The notes: generated by a model from the letters alone, not told the origin. Shown: positions 33,276 through 43,663, numbered from the stretch's first letter. The stretch: DNA of 64,000 nucleotides from Pseudorhodoferax sp032153935 (GCF_964253035.1 NZ_CAXUQL020000001.1:4960001-5024000); one strand, 5' to 3'. Numbers and translations are program-made.

Positions 33276-34166
33276 TCAGACCGGTGGTCGCAGTCTCTCG
33301 TCCGTTTGCACAGATGAACGCAACAAACTCCAGACGGCCTGGATGCGTGCGATGGAGCGGTTCTCCTTGGGCATGGAAATCCAGAACGTGCGCACGAACT
33401 GCGCCTCCTCGGGCAGCACGGCGCACAGCCGCGCGTCGCCGTCGGCCAGGAACGCCGGCAGCACGCCGATGCCCGCCCCCTGGGCAACGGCCTGGTGCTG
33501 GGCCAGCACGCTGGTGCTGCGCAATGCGTAGCGTTGTGGCCGGCACAGCTCGGCCAGGTAGCGCAGCTCCTTGCTGAACAAGAGGTCGTCGATATAGCTG
33601 ATGAAGCTGTGTTGCGTCAGGTCGTCGCGGCCACGGATGGGCGGGTGCTGCGCAAGGTAGTGGGGCGAGGCGTACAGCCGTAGCACGTAGTCGCACAGGC
33701 GCGCCGCGACGGCGTTGCCGCGCACCGGCCGCTCCAGCGAGACCACGATGTCCGCCTCGCGCTGCGAGAGATTGACGTTGCGCGGCAGCGGCAGCAGGTC
33801 GACCACGAGCTGCGGATGCGCCTGCGCGAAGCGCGCCAGCATGGGCGCCAGCACCACGGTGCCGAAGCCCTCGGTGGCGCCCACGCGCACCACGCCCGAG
33901 AGTTCGCCAGCACGCGCCGCAGCGGTGCCGAGCACCGCGAGGCTGGCGGCCTCCATGGTCTCCACCTGGGGCAGCAGGCGCCGGCCGGCCTCGCTGACCA
34001 GGTATTCGCCACCCGAGCGCGTGAACAGCGGCGCGCCCACGGTCTGCTCCAGCGCGCGGATGCGGCGTGACACCGTGGTGTGCTGTACGTCCAGCCGCCG
34101 CGCCGCGGCACTGAGCTTGCGCGTGCGCGCCAGTTCCAGGAAGTAGCGCAGATGGTCCCAATCCAT
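33276..34166 (-). CDS. LysR-family transcriptional regulator
   Basis: 296 residues from ATG 34166; the longer frame to 34268 covers the divergent promoter. N-terminal winged helix (MDWDHLRYFLELARTRKLSAAARRLDVQHTTVSRRIRALE) and a periplasmic-binding-type effector domain (about 90-290). The DWDHLRYFLELART start and VQHTTVSRRI recognition helix are typical of the subgroup that regulates aldehyde and amino-acid catabolism genes. It is divergent from mmsA with 116 bp between starts, and that gap holds two related palindromic sites, so it very likely controls the valine-degradation operon and itself; the downstream flavoprotein gene may belong to the same regulon. Confidence 0.93.
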   Translation of the reverse strand: MDWDHLRYFLELARTRKLSAAARRLDVQHTTVSRRIRALEQTVGAPLFTRSGGEYLVSEAGRRLLPQVETMEAASLAVLGTAAARAGELSGVVRVGATEGFGTVVLAPMLARFAQAHPQLVVDLLPLPRNVNLSQREADIVVSLERPVRGNAVAARLCDYVLRLYASPHYLAQHPPIRGRDDLTQHSFISYIDDLLFSKELRYLAELCRPQRYALRSTSVLAQHQAVAQGAGIGVLPAFLADGDARLCAVLPEEAQFVRTFWISMPKENRSIARIQAVWSLLRSSVQTDERLRPPV

Positions 34167-34181
34167 AGGCCGCGAGTATTG

Positions 34182-34237
34182 TGCAAATTTGCAGAGTCGC
34201 ACAGCCTGGTTTGCTATTGCCGATGGAAATTTGCACA
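34182..34237. promoter_or_regulatory. Two related LysR-type binding sites between lysR and mmsA
   Basis: TGCAAATTTGCA (34182-34193) is a perfect 12-bp palindrome inside TGTGCAAATTTGCAGA. A second copy, GGAAATTTGCACA (34225-34237), keeps AAATTTGCA. The centres of the shared AAATTT are 42 bp apart, four helical turns, fitting a LysR tetramer with a recognition and an activation site. Assignment to this regulator is inferred from position. Confidence 0.6.
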
Positions 34238-34282
34238 GGTAGCATGGCCGCCGATCTACAACCGACACCAGGAGACCTGCCC

Positions 34283-35806
<1,524 letters not shown>

Positions 35807-35816
35807 GTTCGGGTCC

Positions 35817-36971
35817 ATGGACTTCGAACTTTCGGAAGATCAACAAGCCTTCGCCGACACGGCCCGGGAATTCGCCACGCACGAACTGGCGCCGCATGCG
35901 GCGCAGTGGGACCGCGAGCAGACTTTCCCGCGCGAAGCCATCGGCAAGGCCGGCGACTTGGGTTTCTGCGGCCTGTATGCGCCCGAGCGCATCGGCGGCC
36001 TGGCTTTGCCGCGGCTGGACGCCACGCTGGTGTTCGAGCAGATGGCGGCCGCGGACCCGTCGACCACGGCCTTCATCACCATCCACAACATGGCGACCTG
36101 GATGCTGGGCAGCTGGGGCCAGAGCGCCGTCTGCGAGCGCTGGGGCGCGGACCTCACCAGCGGGCGCAAGCTCGCCTCCTACTGCCTGACGGAACCCGGT
36201 GCGGGCTCGGACGCCGGCAACCTCAAGACGCGCGCCGAGTTGCAGGGCAGCGAGTACGTCATCAACGGCGGCAAGGCCTTCATCTCGGGCGCCGGCGCCA
36301 CGGATGTGCTGGTGCTCATGGCGCGCACGGGCGGCGGCGGCGCGGGCGGCATCTCGGCCTTCGCGGTGCCGGCCGATGCGGCCGGCGTCTCCTACGGCAA
36401 GAAGGAGCACAAGATGGGCTGGAACAGCCAGCCCACGCGCACCATCGCTTTCGACAACGTGCGCGTGCCGGCCGACCACCTGCTCGGGGCCGAAGGCGAA
36501 GGCTTTCGCATCGCCATGAAGGGGTTGGACGGCGGGCGCATCAACATCGCCACCTGCTCGGTCGGCGCGGCCCAGGGCGCGCTGGACGCGGCACGCCGCT
36601 ACCTGCACGAGCGCCAGCAGTTCGGCAAGCCGCTGGCCAGCTTCCAGGCGCTGCAGTTCAAGCTGGCCGACATGGCGACCGAACTCGTCGCCGCCCGCCA
36701 GATGGTGCGCCTGGCCGCGAGCAAGCTCGATGCCGGCCACCGCGATGCCAGCACCTATTGCGCGATGGCCAAGCGCTTCGCCACCGACGCCGGCTTCACC
36801 GTCTGCAACGACGCGCTGCAACTGCACGGGGGCTACGGCTACCTGGGCGAATTCCCGCTGGAGCGGCTGGTGCGCGACACGCGCGTGCACCAGATCCTCG
36901 AAGGCACGAACGAAATCATGCGCCTGATCGTGGCGCGCAAACTGCTCGAAAGCGACGTGGACATCCAATGA
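35817..36971 (+). CDS. Acyl-CoA dehydrogenase, probably isobutyryl-CoA dehydrogenase
   Basis: 384 residues. Flavoprotein of the ACAD family: CLTEPGAGSDAGNLKT and the NGGKAFISGAGA segment near the flavin, GRINIATCSVGAAQGALD, RQQFGKPLASFQALQFKLADM, and catalytic Glu in QILEGTNEIMR (about E362). Being 10 bp after mmsA and overlapping the next gene by ATGA, with mmsB downstream, it most likely oxidises isobutyryl-CoA to methacrylyl-CoA in valine catabolism; activity on 2-methylbutyryl-CoA is also possible. Electrons go to ETF, not encoded here. Confidence 0.92.
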   Translation: MDFELSEDQQAFADTAREFATHELAPHAAQWDREQTFPREAIGKAGDLGFCGLYAPERIGGLALPRLDATLVFEQMAAADPSTTAFITIHNMATWMLGSWGQSAVCERWGADLTSGRKLASYCLTEPGAGSDAGNLKTRAELQGSEYVINGGKAFISGAGATDVLVLMARTGGGGAGGISAFAVPADAAGVSYGKKEHKMGWNSQPTRTIAFDNVRVPADHLLGAEGEGFRIAMKGLDGGRINIATCSVGAAQGALDAARRYLHERQQFGKPLASFQALQFKLADMATELVAARQMVRLAASKLDAGHRDASTYCAMAKRFATDAGFTVCNDALQLHGGYGYLGEFPLERLVRDTRVHQILEGTNEIMRLIVARKLLESDVDIQ

Positions 36972-38083
36972 CAGAAGCCGTGGTTCTCTTCAACGAAATC
37001 CAAGCCGCCAACGGCAAGCGCTTCGGCGTGGCCACGCTCAACGCGCCCGCTTCGCTGAACTCGCTCTCGGTGGCCATGGTGCGGCTGCTCGCGCCGCAGC
37101 TGCGGGCCTGGGCCCAGGACGCCGGCATCGTCGGCGTGCTGCTCGATGCAGCCGGCGAGAAGGCCTTCTGCGCCGGCGGCGACCTGCGCCAGCTGTACCA
37201 GACACTGCTGGACTGCGGCCCCGCCCGCAACGAATATGCCGAACGCTTCTTCGGCGAAGAGTACGAGCTCGACTACCTGATCCACACTTTCCCCAAGCCC
37301 TTCCTGTGCTGGGGCCACGGCATCGTGATGGGCGGAGGCATCGGCCTGCTGGCGGGCGCCTCCCATCGCGTGGTCACGCCGCAGAGCCGGCTGGCCATGC
37401 CCGAGATCCACATCGGCCTGTACCCCGACGTGGGCGGCAGCTGGTTCCTGCGCCGCATGCCGGGCCGCACGGGCCTGTTCCTCGCGCTGACGGCTGCCAA
37501 CTTCAACGCCAGCGACGCGCTGTTCGTGGGCCAGGCCGACCACCTGGTGCCGCACGAGCGCAAGGCCCAGGTGCTGGACGCCATCGCGCAGGCGGCGTGG
37601 AGCGGTGCCGAACAGGCCGACCGCGCCATGCTCTCGCGCATCCTGATCGCGGCCGGCCAGGGCGCCGAGGCACCTGCCTCCAAGCTGCGCGAGCACTTGG
37701 ACACCATCAACGCCCTGATGGCCGGCGACGACCTCCTCGACATCGCCGCGCGGCTGTACGCACTGCAGAGCGAGGACGCCTGGCTGCAGGGGGCGGCCAA
37801 GGCCTTCGCCAAGGGCGCGCCAAGCTCCATCGCGCTGAGCTTCGCGCTGTGGCAGCGCGTGCCGCGCATGTCGCTGGCAGAAGTGTTCCGGCTGGAGTAC
37901 TGGGCCTCGCTGGGCTTTTGCGCGCACAAGGACTTCGCCGAGGGCATCCGCGCCGTGCTGGTCGACAAGGACCGCAACCCCAAGTGGAGCCCGGCCAGCC
38001 TTTCCGAGATCACGCCGGCCTTCGTCGAGGACCACCTGCGCCCGCGCGGCGAGATGGCGCCCGAACTCGTCGGCCTCGTCTAA
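36968..38083 (+). CDS. Enoyl-CoA hydratase/isomerase family protein, probable 3-hydroxyisobutyryl-CoA hydrolase
   Basis: 371 residues from ATG 36968, overlapping the previous stop. Longer than ordinary enoyl-CoA hydratases (about 260), with the C-terminal extension (about 260-371) typical of HIBYL-CoA hydrolases. Crotonase landmarks: AFCAGGDLRQLY (oxyanion loop), GIVMGGGIGLLAGASHRVVT and MPEIHIGLYPDVGGSWFL, where the Glu and Asp act in thioester hydrolysis. In the operon it would release free 3-hydroxyisobutyrate for MmsB. A separate methacrylyl-CoA hydratase is not present, so that step would be done by another enzyme or by this one. Confidence 0.88.
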   Translation: MTEAVVLFNEIQAANGKRFGVATLNAPASLNSLSVAMVRLLAPQLRAWAQDAGIVGVLLDAAGEKAFCAGGDLRQLYQTLLDCGPARNEYAERFFGEEYELDYLIHTFPKPFLCWGHGIVMGGGIGLLAGASHRVVTPQSRLAMPEIHIGLYPDVGGSWFLRRMPGRTGLFLALTAANFNASDALFVGQADHLVPHERKAQVLDAIAQAAWSGAEQADRAMLSRILIAAGQGAEAPASKLREHLDTINALMAGDDLLDIAARLYALQSEDAWLQGAAKAFAKGAPSSIALSFALWQRVPRMSLAEVFRLEYWASLGFCAHKDFAEGIRAVLVDKDRNPKWSPASLSEITPAFVEDHLRPRGEMAPELVGLV

Positions 38084-38105
38084 CCCCCATCACGGAGACA
38101 ACACC

Positions 38106-38990
38106 ATGAAGATCGCATTCATCGGCCTCGGAAACATGGGCGGCCCCATGGCCCTGAACCTGCACAAGGCTGGCCACCAGGTCAGCGGGTTCGACCTCTC
38201 GGAAGCCGCCTGCAAGAAGTACGCGGCCGACGGCCTGGCTATTGCCGAGACGGCGGCCGCCACGCTGGACGGCGCCGAGGTCGTGGTCAGCATGCTGCCG
38301 GCCAGCCAGCACGTCGAGGCGCTCTACCTGGGTGAGAAGGGCCTGATCGGCAAGATCGCGCCCGGCACGCTGGTCATCGACAGCAGCACCATCGCAGCCG
38401 CGAGTTCGCGCAAGGTGGCAGAAGCCGGCGCCGCGCGCGGCATTGCCGTGATTGACGCGCCGGTCTCCGGCGGCACCGGCGGCGCCATCGCCGGCACGCT
38501 GACCTTCATGGTCGGCGGCAGCCACGCCGACCTGGAGCGCGCCCGCCCGCTGCTGGAAAAAATGGGCGCCAACATCTTCCACGCGGGCGATGCCGGCGCC
38601 GGCCAGACCGCCAAGATCTGCAACAACATGCTGCTGGGCATCCTCATGATCGGCACCTCCGAGGCGCTGGCGCTGGGCGTGGCCAACGGGCTGGACCCCA
38701 AGGTGCTGTCCGAGATCATGCGCCGCAGCTCGGGCGGCAACTGGGCGCTCGAGAAGTACAACCCCATGCCGGGCGTGATGGAGACCGCGCCGGCCTCCAA
38801 GAACTATGCGGGTGGCTTCGGTACGGACCTCATGCTCAAGGACCTGGGCCTGGCGCAGGAGAACGCCGCTGCCGTGCGCGCCTCTACACCCTTGGGTGGC
38901 TTGGCGCGCAACCTGTATGCGGCGCACAGCCTCGCCGGGCATGGCGCGCTGGACTTCTCCAGCGTGTTGAAGATGGTGCAAAAAGGCTGA
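38106..38990 (+). CDS. mmsB: 3-hydroxyisobutyrate dehydrogenase
   Basis: 294 residues. Oxidises 3-hydroxyisobutyrate to methylmalonate semialdehyde with NAD+. Rossmann motif GLGNMGGPMA near residue 7, the substrate motif DAPVSGGTGGA (about 118), and the catalytic Lys in GAGQTAKICNNM (about 172-183). GGAGA precedes the ATG. The product is the substrate of MmsA at the other end of the operon. Possible beta-hydroxyacid dehydrogenase specificity for related acids cannot be excluded, but context strongly favours valine degradation. Confidence 0.95.
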   Translation: MKIAFIGLGNMGGPMALNLHKAGHQVSGFDLSEAACKKYAADGLAIAETAAATLDGAEVVVSMLPASQHVEALYLGEKGLIGKIAPGTLVIDSSTIAAASSRKVAEAGAARGIAVIDAPVSGGTGGAIAGTLTFMVGGSHADLERARPLLEKMGANIFHAGDAGAGQTAKICNNMLLGILMIGTSEALALGVANGLDPKVLSEIMRRSSGGNWALEKYNPMPGVMETAPASKNYAGGFGTDLMLKDLGLAQENAAAVRASTPLGGLARNLYAAHSLAGHGALDFSSVLKMVQKG

Positions 38991-39015
38991 AGCGCAGGCC
39001 GCCGGTCACGCTTCA
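38988..39015. terminator. Hairpin spanning the convergent mmsB and arsR-like stops
   Basis: TGAAGCG (38988-38994) pairs with CGCTTCA (39009-39015) across a 14-nt GC-rich loop; the arms include the mmsB stop codon and the end of the opposing gene. No T run on either strand, so it is a weak bidirectional terminator candidate. Confidence 0.35.
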
Positions 39016-39725
39016 TCGGTTACTTGCCGCCAGGCCTGCAGGCCCAGCAGGTCGCGCAGGCTGGCCGCACCACGCGCCGAGATGGCCAAGGCCCGGTTGC
39101 CGGCCTTGCGGCTCAGCCACCCCTGGTCCAGGCAGTGCGCGCAGATCATCGCGCCGAGCCGGCCGGCGAGATGCGGCTTGCGTTCGCTCCAGTCCAGGCA
39201 GGGGCGGCAGTCAGGCCGGGCACGCCGCGTCGGCGGCTGGTCGGATGCCAGCGACAGGCCCCAGCGTGCCAGCACCGGCCCGGCCCGCTCGGTGACGAGG
39301 CCGGCCTCCCCCTCGAATTCGATCGCCTGGTCAGCCTGCAGCCGTTCGGCAATGGCCAGCCCGAGACGGCCGGCGATGTGGTCATAGCACATGCGGGCCA
39401 TGCGCATTGCCGGCTCGCGCGGGCCGGGCACGACGGGACGCTGAAGCGGCATCTCGCCCGCGATCTGCATGAGGCTTTCCAGCACCTTGGCCACCTCGCC
39501 CGATGCAAGCCGGTGGTAGCGGTGCCGGCCTCGCTGCTCCATGTGCAGAAGGCCAGCCCCCACCAGCTGGGCCAGATGGCGGCTGGCGGTCTGCGGCGAG
39601 ACGCTGGCGGCCCCGGCCAGTTCGGTCGCGGTGAGCCAGCGGCCATCCATCAGCTGCAGCAGCATCGCCGCGCGTGCGGGCTCGCCGAGCAGGGATGCAA
39701 TCCGGGCAATCTGGTTGGTGTTCAT
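39006..39725 (-). CDS. ArsR-family winged-helix regulator with C-terminal Cys pairs
   Basis: 239 residues from ATG 39725. N-terminal ArsR-type HTH (about 10-85; TATELAGAASVSPQTASRHLAQLVGAGLLH and QRGRHRYHRL wing). The C-terminal half carries the pattern CLDWSERKPHLAGRLGA found in a subgroup of ArsR-like regulators next to transporters. Here it also has Cys173, Cys176, Cys195 and Cys198 as two CxxC pairs, which could bind zinc or sense a metal or redox change. It is divergent from an MFS transporter gene (133 bp apart) that it likely represses. The longer frame to 39824 lies in the promoter. Confidence 0.87.
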   Translation of the reverse strand: MNTNQIARIASLLGEPARAAMLLQLMDGRWLTATELAGAASVSPQTASRHLAQLVGAGLLHMEQRGRHRYHRLASGEVAKVLESLMQIAGEMPLQRPVVPGPREPAMRMARMCYDHIAGRLGLAIAERLQADQAIEFEGEAGLVTERAGPVLARWGLSLASDQPPTRRARPDCRPCLDWSERKPHLAGRLGAMICAHCLDQGWLSRKAGNRALAISARGAASLRDLLGLQAWRQVTDEA

Positions 39726-39858
39726 GGTGTGGCTCCGCCTGCCAGCGTATCCCAAGGCGCCAGCCGGACGCTTCGTTCCGCAGCGAAGCATCGCGGCTGG
39801 CCCGTACCGCAGCATCGGGCACATCGCGGGCTGCCCCGCCTACCACTGTGCCCACACC

Positions 39859-41130
39859 ATGTCGCCCTCCCGCTTCCCGCTGTCGCCCCCTTGCCATGGC
39901 AGCGCCATCGTGCGCGCGGCGTTCGTGCTGGCGCTGTTCGGCTGGGGCGTGGGCTTCTACGGGCCGCCAGTCTTCCTGCATGCGGTGCTGCAGCGCACCG
40001 GCTGGCCGCTGCCACTGGTCAGTGCTGCGCTGACCTGCCATTTCCTGGTCGGCGCCGGCGTCGCCGCCAGCCTTCCGGCCATCCACCGGCGCATCGGGAT
40101 CCCTGCCGCGACCGTGGCCGGGGCCATGCTGCTGGCCGTGGGGGTGCTCGGCTGGGCTGCAGCAGCCGCGCCCTGGCAACTCTTCGTGGCGGCGATGTGC
40201 ACCGGCGCTGGCTGGGTGCCGATGGGCGCCGCGGGCATCCATGCGATCGTCTCGCCCTGGTTCGCCGCGACGCGGCCGCTGGCATTGGCCAAGGCCTACA
40301 ACGGCGCCAGCGTCGGCGGCATGGTCTTCTCGCCGCTGTGGGTGCTTCTGATCGACCGCGCCGGCTTTCCTGCCGCGGCCATGCTGGTCGGTCTCGCCAT
40401 GGTCAGCGTGGTGTTGTCCATCGCCAGCCGTGAACTTGGCTGTGTTCCTGCGGGCCAGGTTCCGGCCACCGTGCCGGCACCGCTGGCCCGCGCCAGCGGT
40501 GCCATGGTCGTGCGCACCACGCTGTGGCGCGACCGCAGGTTCGTGACACTGGCCGCTGCCATGGCTCTGGGCCTCTTCGCGCAGATCGGACTGGTCTCCC
40601 AGCTCTTCTCATGGCTCGCAGCCGGCCTGGGCAGCCGGCAGGCGGGCTGGACCATGGGGCTGGCCACCGGCTGCGGCATGGCCGGCCGCTTCGCCATGGC
40701 GTGGCTGCTGGCGCGGTGGGCCGACCGGCGCCGTGCCGCGGCGGCCAGCTACGCCGTGCAAGCCGCCGGAACGCTGCTGCTGTGGTGGGCAGGCATGGAG
40801 CACACGGCGCTCCTGGTTTGCGGCGCCGTGTTGTTCGGGCTCGGCATCGGCAACGCCACTTCGCTGCCGCCGCTGATCGCACAGACGGAGTTCGCGCCTG
40901 CCGATGTGCCACGCGTGGTCGCGCGCAGCGTGGCGCTGTCGCAGGCGCTGTACGCGTTCGCCCCCGCCGTGCTGGCCGGCCTGGTTGCCGGCGGGCCGCA
41001 CGCCGGGCCGCCGGCGGGAACCGGTTATGGCGCCTGCTTCCTCGTGCTCGTCGTGCTGCAGGCTTCGGCCGCCGTGGTCGTCGTCAGCGCGCCAGCGCCT
41101 CGACCAGCCGCTCGGGCTGCACCGGTTTGA
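39859..41130 (+). CDS. Major facilitator superfamily transporter
   Basis: 423 residues, twelve predicted membrane helices. The layout FGWGVGFYGPPVFLHAVLQRTGWPLPLVSAALT and the R-x8-G-R-type loop between helices 8 and 9 (GCGMAGRFAMAWLLARWADRRRAAAASY) are typical of the CynX/oxalate-formate antiporter-like drug or anion MFS group. Substrate unknown. ATG 39859 is used; earlier codons overlap the divergent regulator. Its 3' end overlaps the convergent sensor-kinase gene by 47 bp. Confidence 0.87.
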   Translation: MSPSRFPLSPPCHGSAIVRAAFVLALFGWGVGFYGPPVFLHAVLQRTGWPLPLVSAALTCHFLVGAGVAASLPAIHRRIGIPAATVAGAMLLAVGVLGWAAAAAPWQLFVAAMCTGAGWVPMGAAGIHAIVSPWFAATRPLALAKAYNGASVGGMVFSPLWVLLIDRAGFPAAAMLVGLAMVSVVLSIASRELGCVPAGQVPATVPAPLARASGAMVVRTTLWRDRRFVTLAAAMALGLFAQIGLVSQLFSWLAAGLGSRQAGWTMGLATGCGMAGRFAMAWLLARWADRRRAAAASYAVQAAGTLLLWWAGMEHTALLVCGAVLFGLGIGNATSLPPLIAQTEFAPADVPRVVARSVALSQALYAFAPAVLAGLVAGGPHAGPPAGTGYGACFLVLVVLQASAAVVVVSAPAPRPAARAAPV

Positions 41131-42883
41131 ACAGGCAGGGCAGCCCGCTGGCGCGGATGGCGGCGATGCGCTCGGGCGCGGTCTCGCCCGTCACGAGCAG
41201 GCCGCGCATCTCGGGCAGCTTGAGGCGCACCTCCACCAGGAAGTCCAGCCCGCTCTCGTTGCCCGGCAGGCGGAAATCGGCCACCACGGTGCTGATCTCC
41301 GGATGTTGCCGCAGCACCAGCCGCGCGGCCGGCACGTCGGCCGCCACGCGCACCTGGCAACCCTGGGCCGACAGCCAGGACGCCATGGCCATGGCACTGA
41401 CGGCTTCGTCGTCGAGCACCAGCACATGCGCTGGCAGTTGCACGGCCCGGCGCGGATGCTGCGGCAGCACGGCGCCCGACGGCGCCACCGGCGGCACGGC
41501 CCTGACCAGCACGCCGAAGCGCGTGCCCCGGCCCGGGCGCGAACGCAGCTGCACCGGGTGTTGCAGCAGCGCCGACAGCCGCCGCACGATGGACAGGCCC
41601 AGCCCCAGACCCTGGGCCCGGTCGCGTTGCGGATTGCCGACCTGGTAGAACTCCTCGAAGACCTGGGCCTGCTGGGCCGGTGCGATGCCGATCCCGGTGT
41701 CCAGGATCTCGAAGCGCACGGCCTGGCCGCCGTCAGGCAGATGCGCCGGCCGCGCCGCGACCAGCACGCCGCCCTGCTCCGTGTACTTGAGCGCGTTGTC
41801 CAGCAGGTTGCCGAGCAGGCGCTCGAGCAGCAAACGGTCGCTGGCCACATGCAGGTCGCCCGGTGCGCGGATGCGCAGGCGCAGGCCCTTCTCCTGTGCC
41901 CGCACGCCATAGGTGTTCTGCAGCGAGACGAACAGCGCATGCACGCCCAGCGTCTCGATGCGCGGCTGCACGGCGCCCGCATCCAGGCGCGACACATCCA
42001 GCATGCCGTCCAGCGAAGTGCCGAGCATGCGCACCGAATGCGCCAGGCGCGCCACCGTCTCGTGCTGCGGCCCCTGGGCCAGCGCGTGCTCCAGCACGGC
42101 GGTGAACAGCGAGACCGCGTGCAGCGGCTGGCGCAGGTCGTGGCTGGCCGAGGCCAGGAAGCGCGTCTTCTCGCGGCTGCCGGCTTCCACGCGCTCGACC
42201 TGCTCGGCCAGGCGCTGCGCCAGATCTTCGCGGTCGAAGCGCACTTGCAGCGAGTCGACCAGCAGGTCCACCTGCTGCGCCGTCCACTTGACCAGTGTGG
42301 AGCTGTACTGCGCCAGCGCCAGCGCCATGATCCAGCCGATCAGCCCGCCCGACCAGGCCAGCGCCAGCACCAGGCCGCACATGGCCGGCACGACGAAGGC
42401 AGCGACCGTCTGCCGGTGCGAACTCAGCACCGCGGCCGCGCTGGACACCATGCCGACGATGAACACCGCCATCAGAGCCATGGAGGCGGTGTCGCCGTGG
42501 CGCATCAGCAACCAGGGCGCCATGGCCCAGGCGCCGCCCAGCATCCAGAGCAGCCGGGTCTGGCGATGCAGCTCCGGTCCCAGTTCGGCATCGGGCACCG
42601 GCCCGCGCGCGAGCAGCCGGCGCGTGTGGGTGTAGCGCAGCGCCTGCACGCCGTGCACCAGCGCCGCCCAGACCAGCACCCGCGGCGAAGGGCCCAGTAC
42701 GTAGAACAGCACCCACAGTGCCAGCGCGTACAGCGCGGCCGCGATGGACGCGGCCAGGCTGAACTTCTGCAGCAGCAACTCGAGCTGGGCGCGCCGCACC
42801 GGACGCATGGTATCGGCGCCGCGCTCGGCATCGACGAGTTCCTCGTGCAGCAGCAGGCGCTGCCAGGCCGCGGCCTTGGGCAT
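41084..42883 (-). CDS. Hybrid sensor histidine kinase with C-terminal receiver
   Basis: 599 residues. Six to seven N-terminal membrane helices (about 45-200) with little periplasmic sequence, then a dimerisation helix with phospho-acceptor His248 in SASHDLRQPLHAVSLF, the ATPase domain (LGNLLDNALKYTEQGGV N box, ILDTGIGIAP, GLGLGLSIVRRL), and a receiver domain from about residue 480 (LVLDDEAV, phospho-Asp in VVADFRLPG, Lys in LFKPVQP). The HDLRQPL box is typical of kinases that pair with LuxR-type regulators. It follows the response regulator gene by 7 bp in the same operon. Signal unknown. Confidence 0.92.
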   Translation of the reverse strand: MPKAAAWQRLLLHEELVDAERGADTMRPVRRAQLELLLQKFSLAASIAAALYALALWVLFYVLGPSPRVLVWAALVHGVQALRYTHTRRLLARGPVPDAELGPELHRQTRLLWMLGGAWAMAPWLLMRHGDTASMALMAVFIVGMVSSAAAVLSSHRQTVAAFVVPAMCGLVLALAWSGGLIGWIMALALAQYSSTLVKWTAQQVDLLVDSLQVRFDREDLAQRLAEQVERVEAGSREKTRFLASASHDLRQPLHAVSLFTAVLEHALAQGPQHETVARLAHSVRMLGTSLDGMLDVSRLDAGAVQPRIETLGVHALFVSLQNTYGVRAQEKGLRLRIRAPGDLHVASDRLLLERLLGNLLDNALKYTEQGGVLVAARPAHLPDGGQAVRFEILDTGIGIAPAQQAQVFEEFYQVGNPQRDRAQGLGLGLSIVRRLSALLQHPVQLRSRPGRGTRFGVLVRAVPPVAPSGAVLPQHPRRAVQLPAHVLVLDDEAVSAMAMASWLSAQGCQVRVAADVPAARLVLRQHPEISTVVADFRLPGNESGLDFLVEVRLKLPEMRGLLVTGETAPERIAAIRASGLPCLFKPVQPERLVEALAR

Positions 42884-42890
42884 GTCGGGC

Positions 42891-43553
42891 TCAGGTGGGG
42901 AACATGCCCAGCAGCTCCGCGCGCGAACGCACGTTGAAGCCCAGGAAGACCGAGGACACGCAGTTCTTGACCGTGCCCAGCGTCAGCCCCGTCTCCGTGG
43001 CGATGGCCTGGTTGTCCATGCCGGCCAGCAGCAGTTCGAGCACCTGCACCTGGCGCGGACTCAGCCCCAGGCCCTGGGCCGTGCGCAGCGCGGCCGCGTC
43101 CGGTGGTGCGCTCGGGGCGGGCAACTGCGGCGGTGCATCGGCATGCTCGCGCAGCACCTCGACCCAGGCATCCATCGCGCCCGCATCGGCCGACTTGCCG
43201 ATGTAGGCGCGCGCGCCCAAGCGCAGCGCCTCCTCGCGGATGCGCAGGTCCTGCGCGCCGCTGAGCACCACCACGGGCACGCCGGGATGGTCGCGCCGCA
43301 GGATGCGCAGGCCGGCGAAGCCCTTGGCATCGGGCAGCTGCAGGTCCAGCAGCACCAGCGCGATGCGCCCCTGCGCCTGGGCGAGCCTGGCCAGGCCTTG
43401 CTCCAGCGTGCCGGCTTCCTCGACCGCATAGCTGTCGGCGAACTGCTGCATGACCAGCGTGCGCACACCCATGCGCACGAGCGCGTGGTCGTCGATCACG
43501 AGCAGGCGCTGCACGCCAGCCATGGGCATGGGTTCGGTCAGGGGAGCAGACAT
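42891..43553 (-). CDS. Response regulator, NarL/LuxR type
   Basis: 220 residues from ATG 43553. Receiver domain with acidic pair (IDDH, 21-22), phospho-Asp70 in VLLDLQLPD and Lys120 in YIGKSAD; C-terminal LuxR helix-turn-helix (about 155-215; GLSPRQVQVLELLLAGMDNQAIATETGLTLGTVKNCV). It is transcribed first, ahead of its hybrid kinase, and divergent from dapC. Upstream in-frame starts to 43622 exist but lack a ribosome-binding site. Targets unknown; the adjacent MFS gene is one possibility. Confidence 0.92.
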   Translation of the reverse strand: MSAPLTEPMPMAGVQRLLVIDDHALVRMGVRTLVMQQFADSYAVEEAGTLEQGLARLAQAQGRIALVLLDLQLPDAKGFAGLRILRRDHPGVPVVVLSGAQDLRIREEALRLGARAYIGKSADAGAMDAWVEVLREHADAPPQLPAPSAPPDAAALRTAQGLGLSPRQVQVLELLLAGMDNQAIATETGLTLGTVKNCVSSVFLGFNVRSRAELLGMFPT

Positions 43554-43649
43554 GGCGCGGAACATACCAACAAGCCCAGCGGCTGACCAGCGGCGCGTGC
43601 GTGGGCCGGTGACCGGGGTCATGGCCGCACCGGCCCGCAGGCGCGCCCC

Positions 43650-43655
43650 GATAAT
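43650..43655 (+). promoter_or_regulatory. -10 element of dapC, possible leaderless promoter
   Basis: GATAAT ends 8 bp before ATG 43664, and the 17 bases GATAATCGCGCCCCATG closely match GATAATTCGGCCCCATG at map. No Shine-Dalgarno sequence. The -35 region is poor. Confidence 0.45.
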
Positions 43656-43663
43656 CGCGCCCC

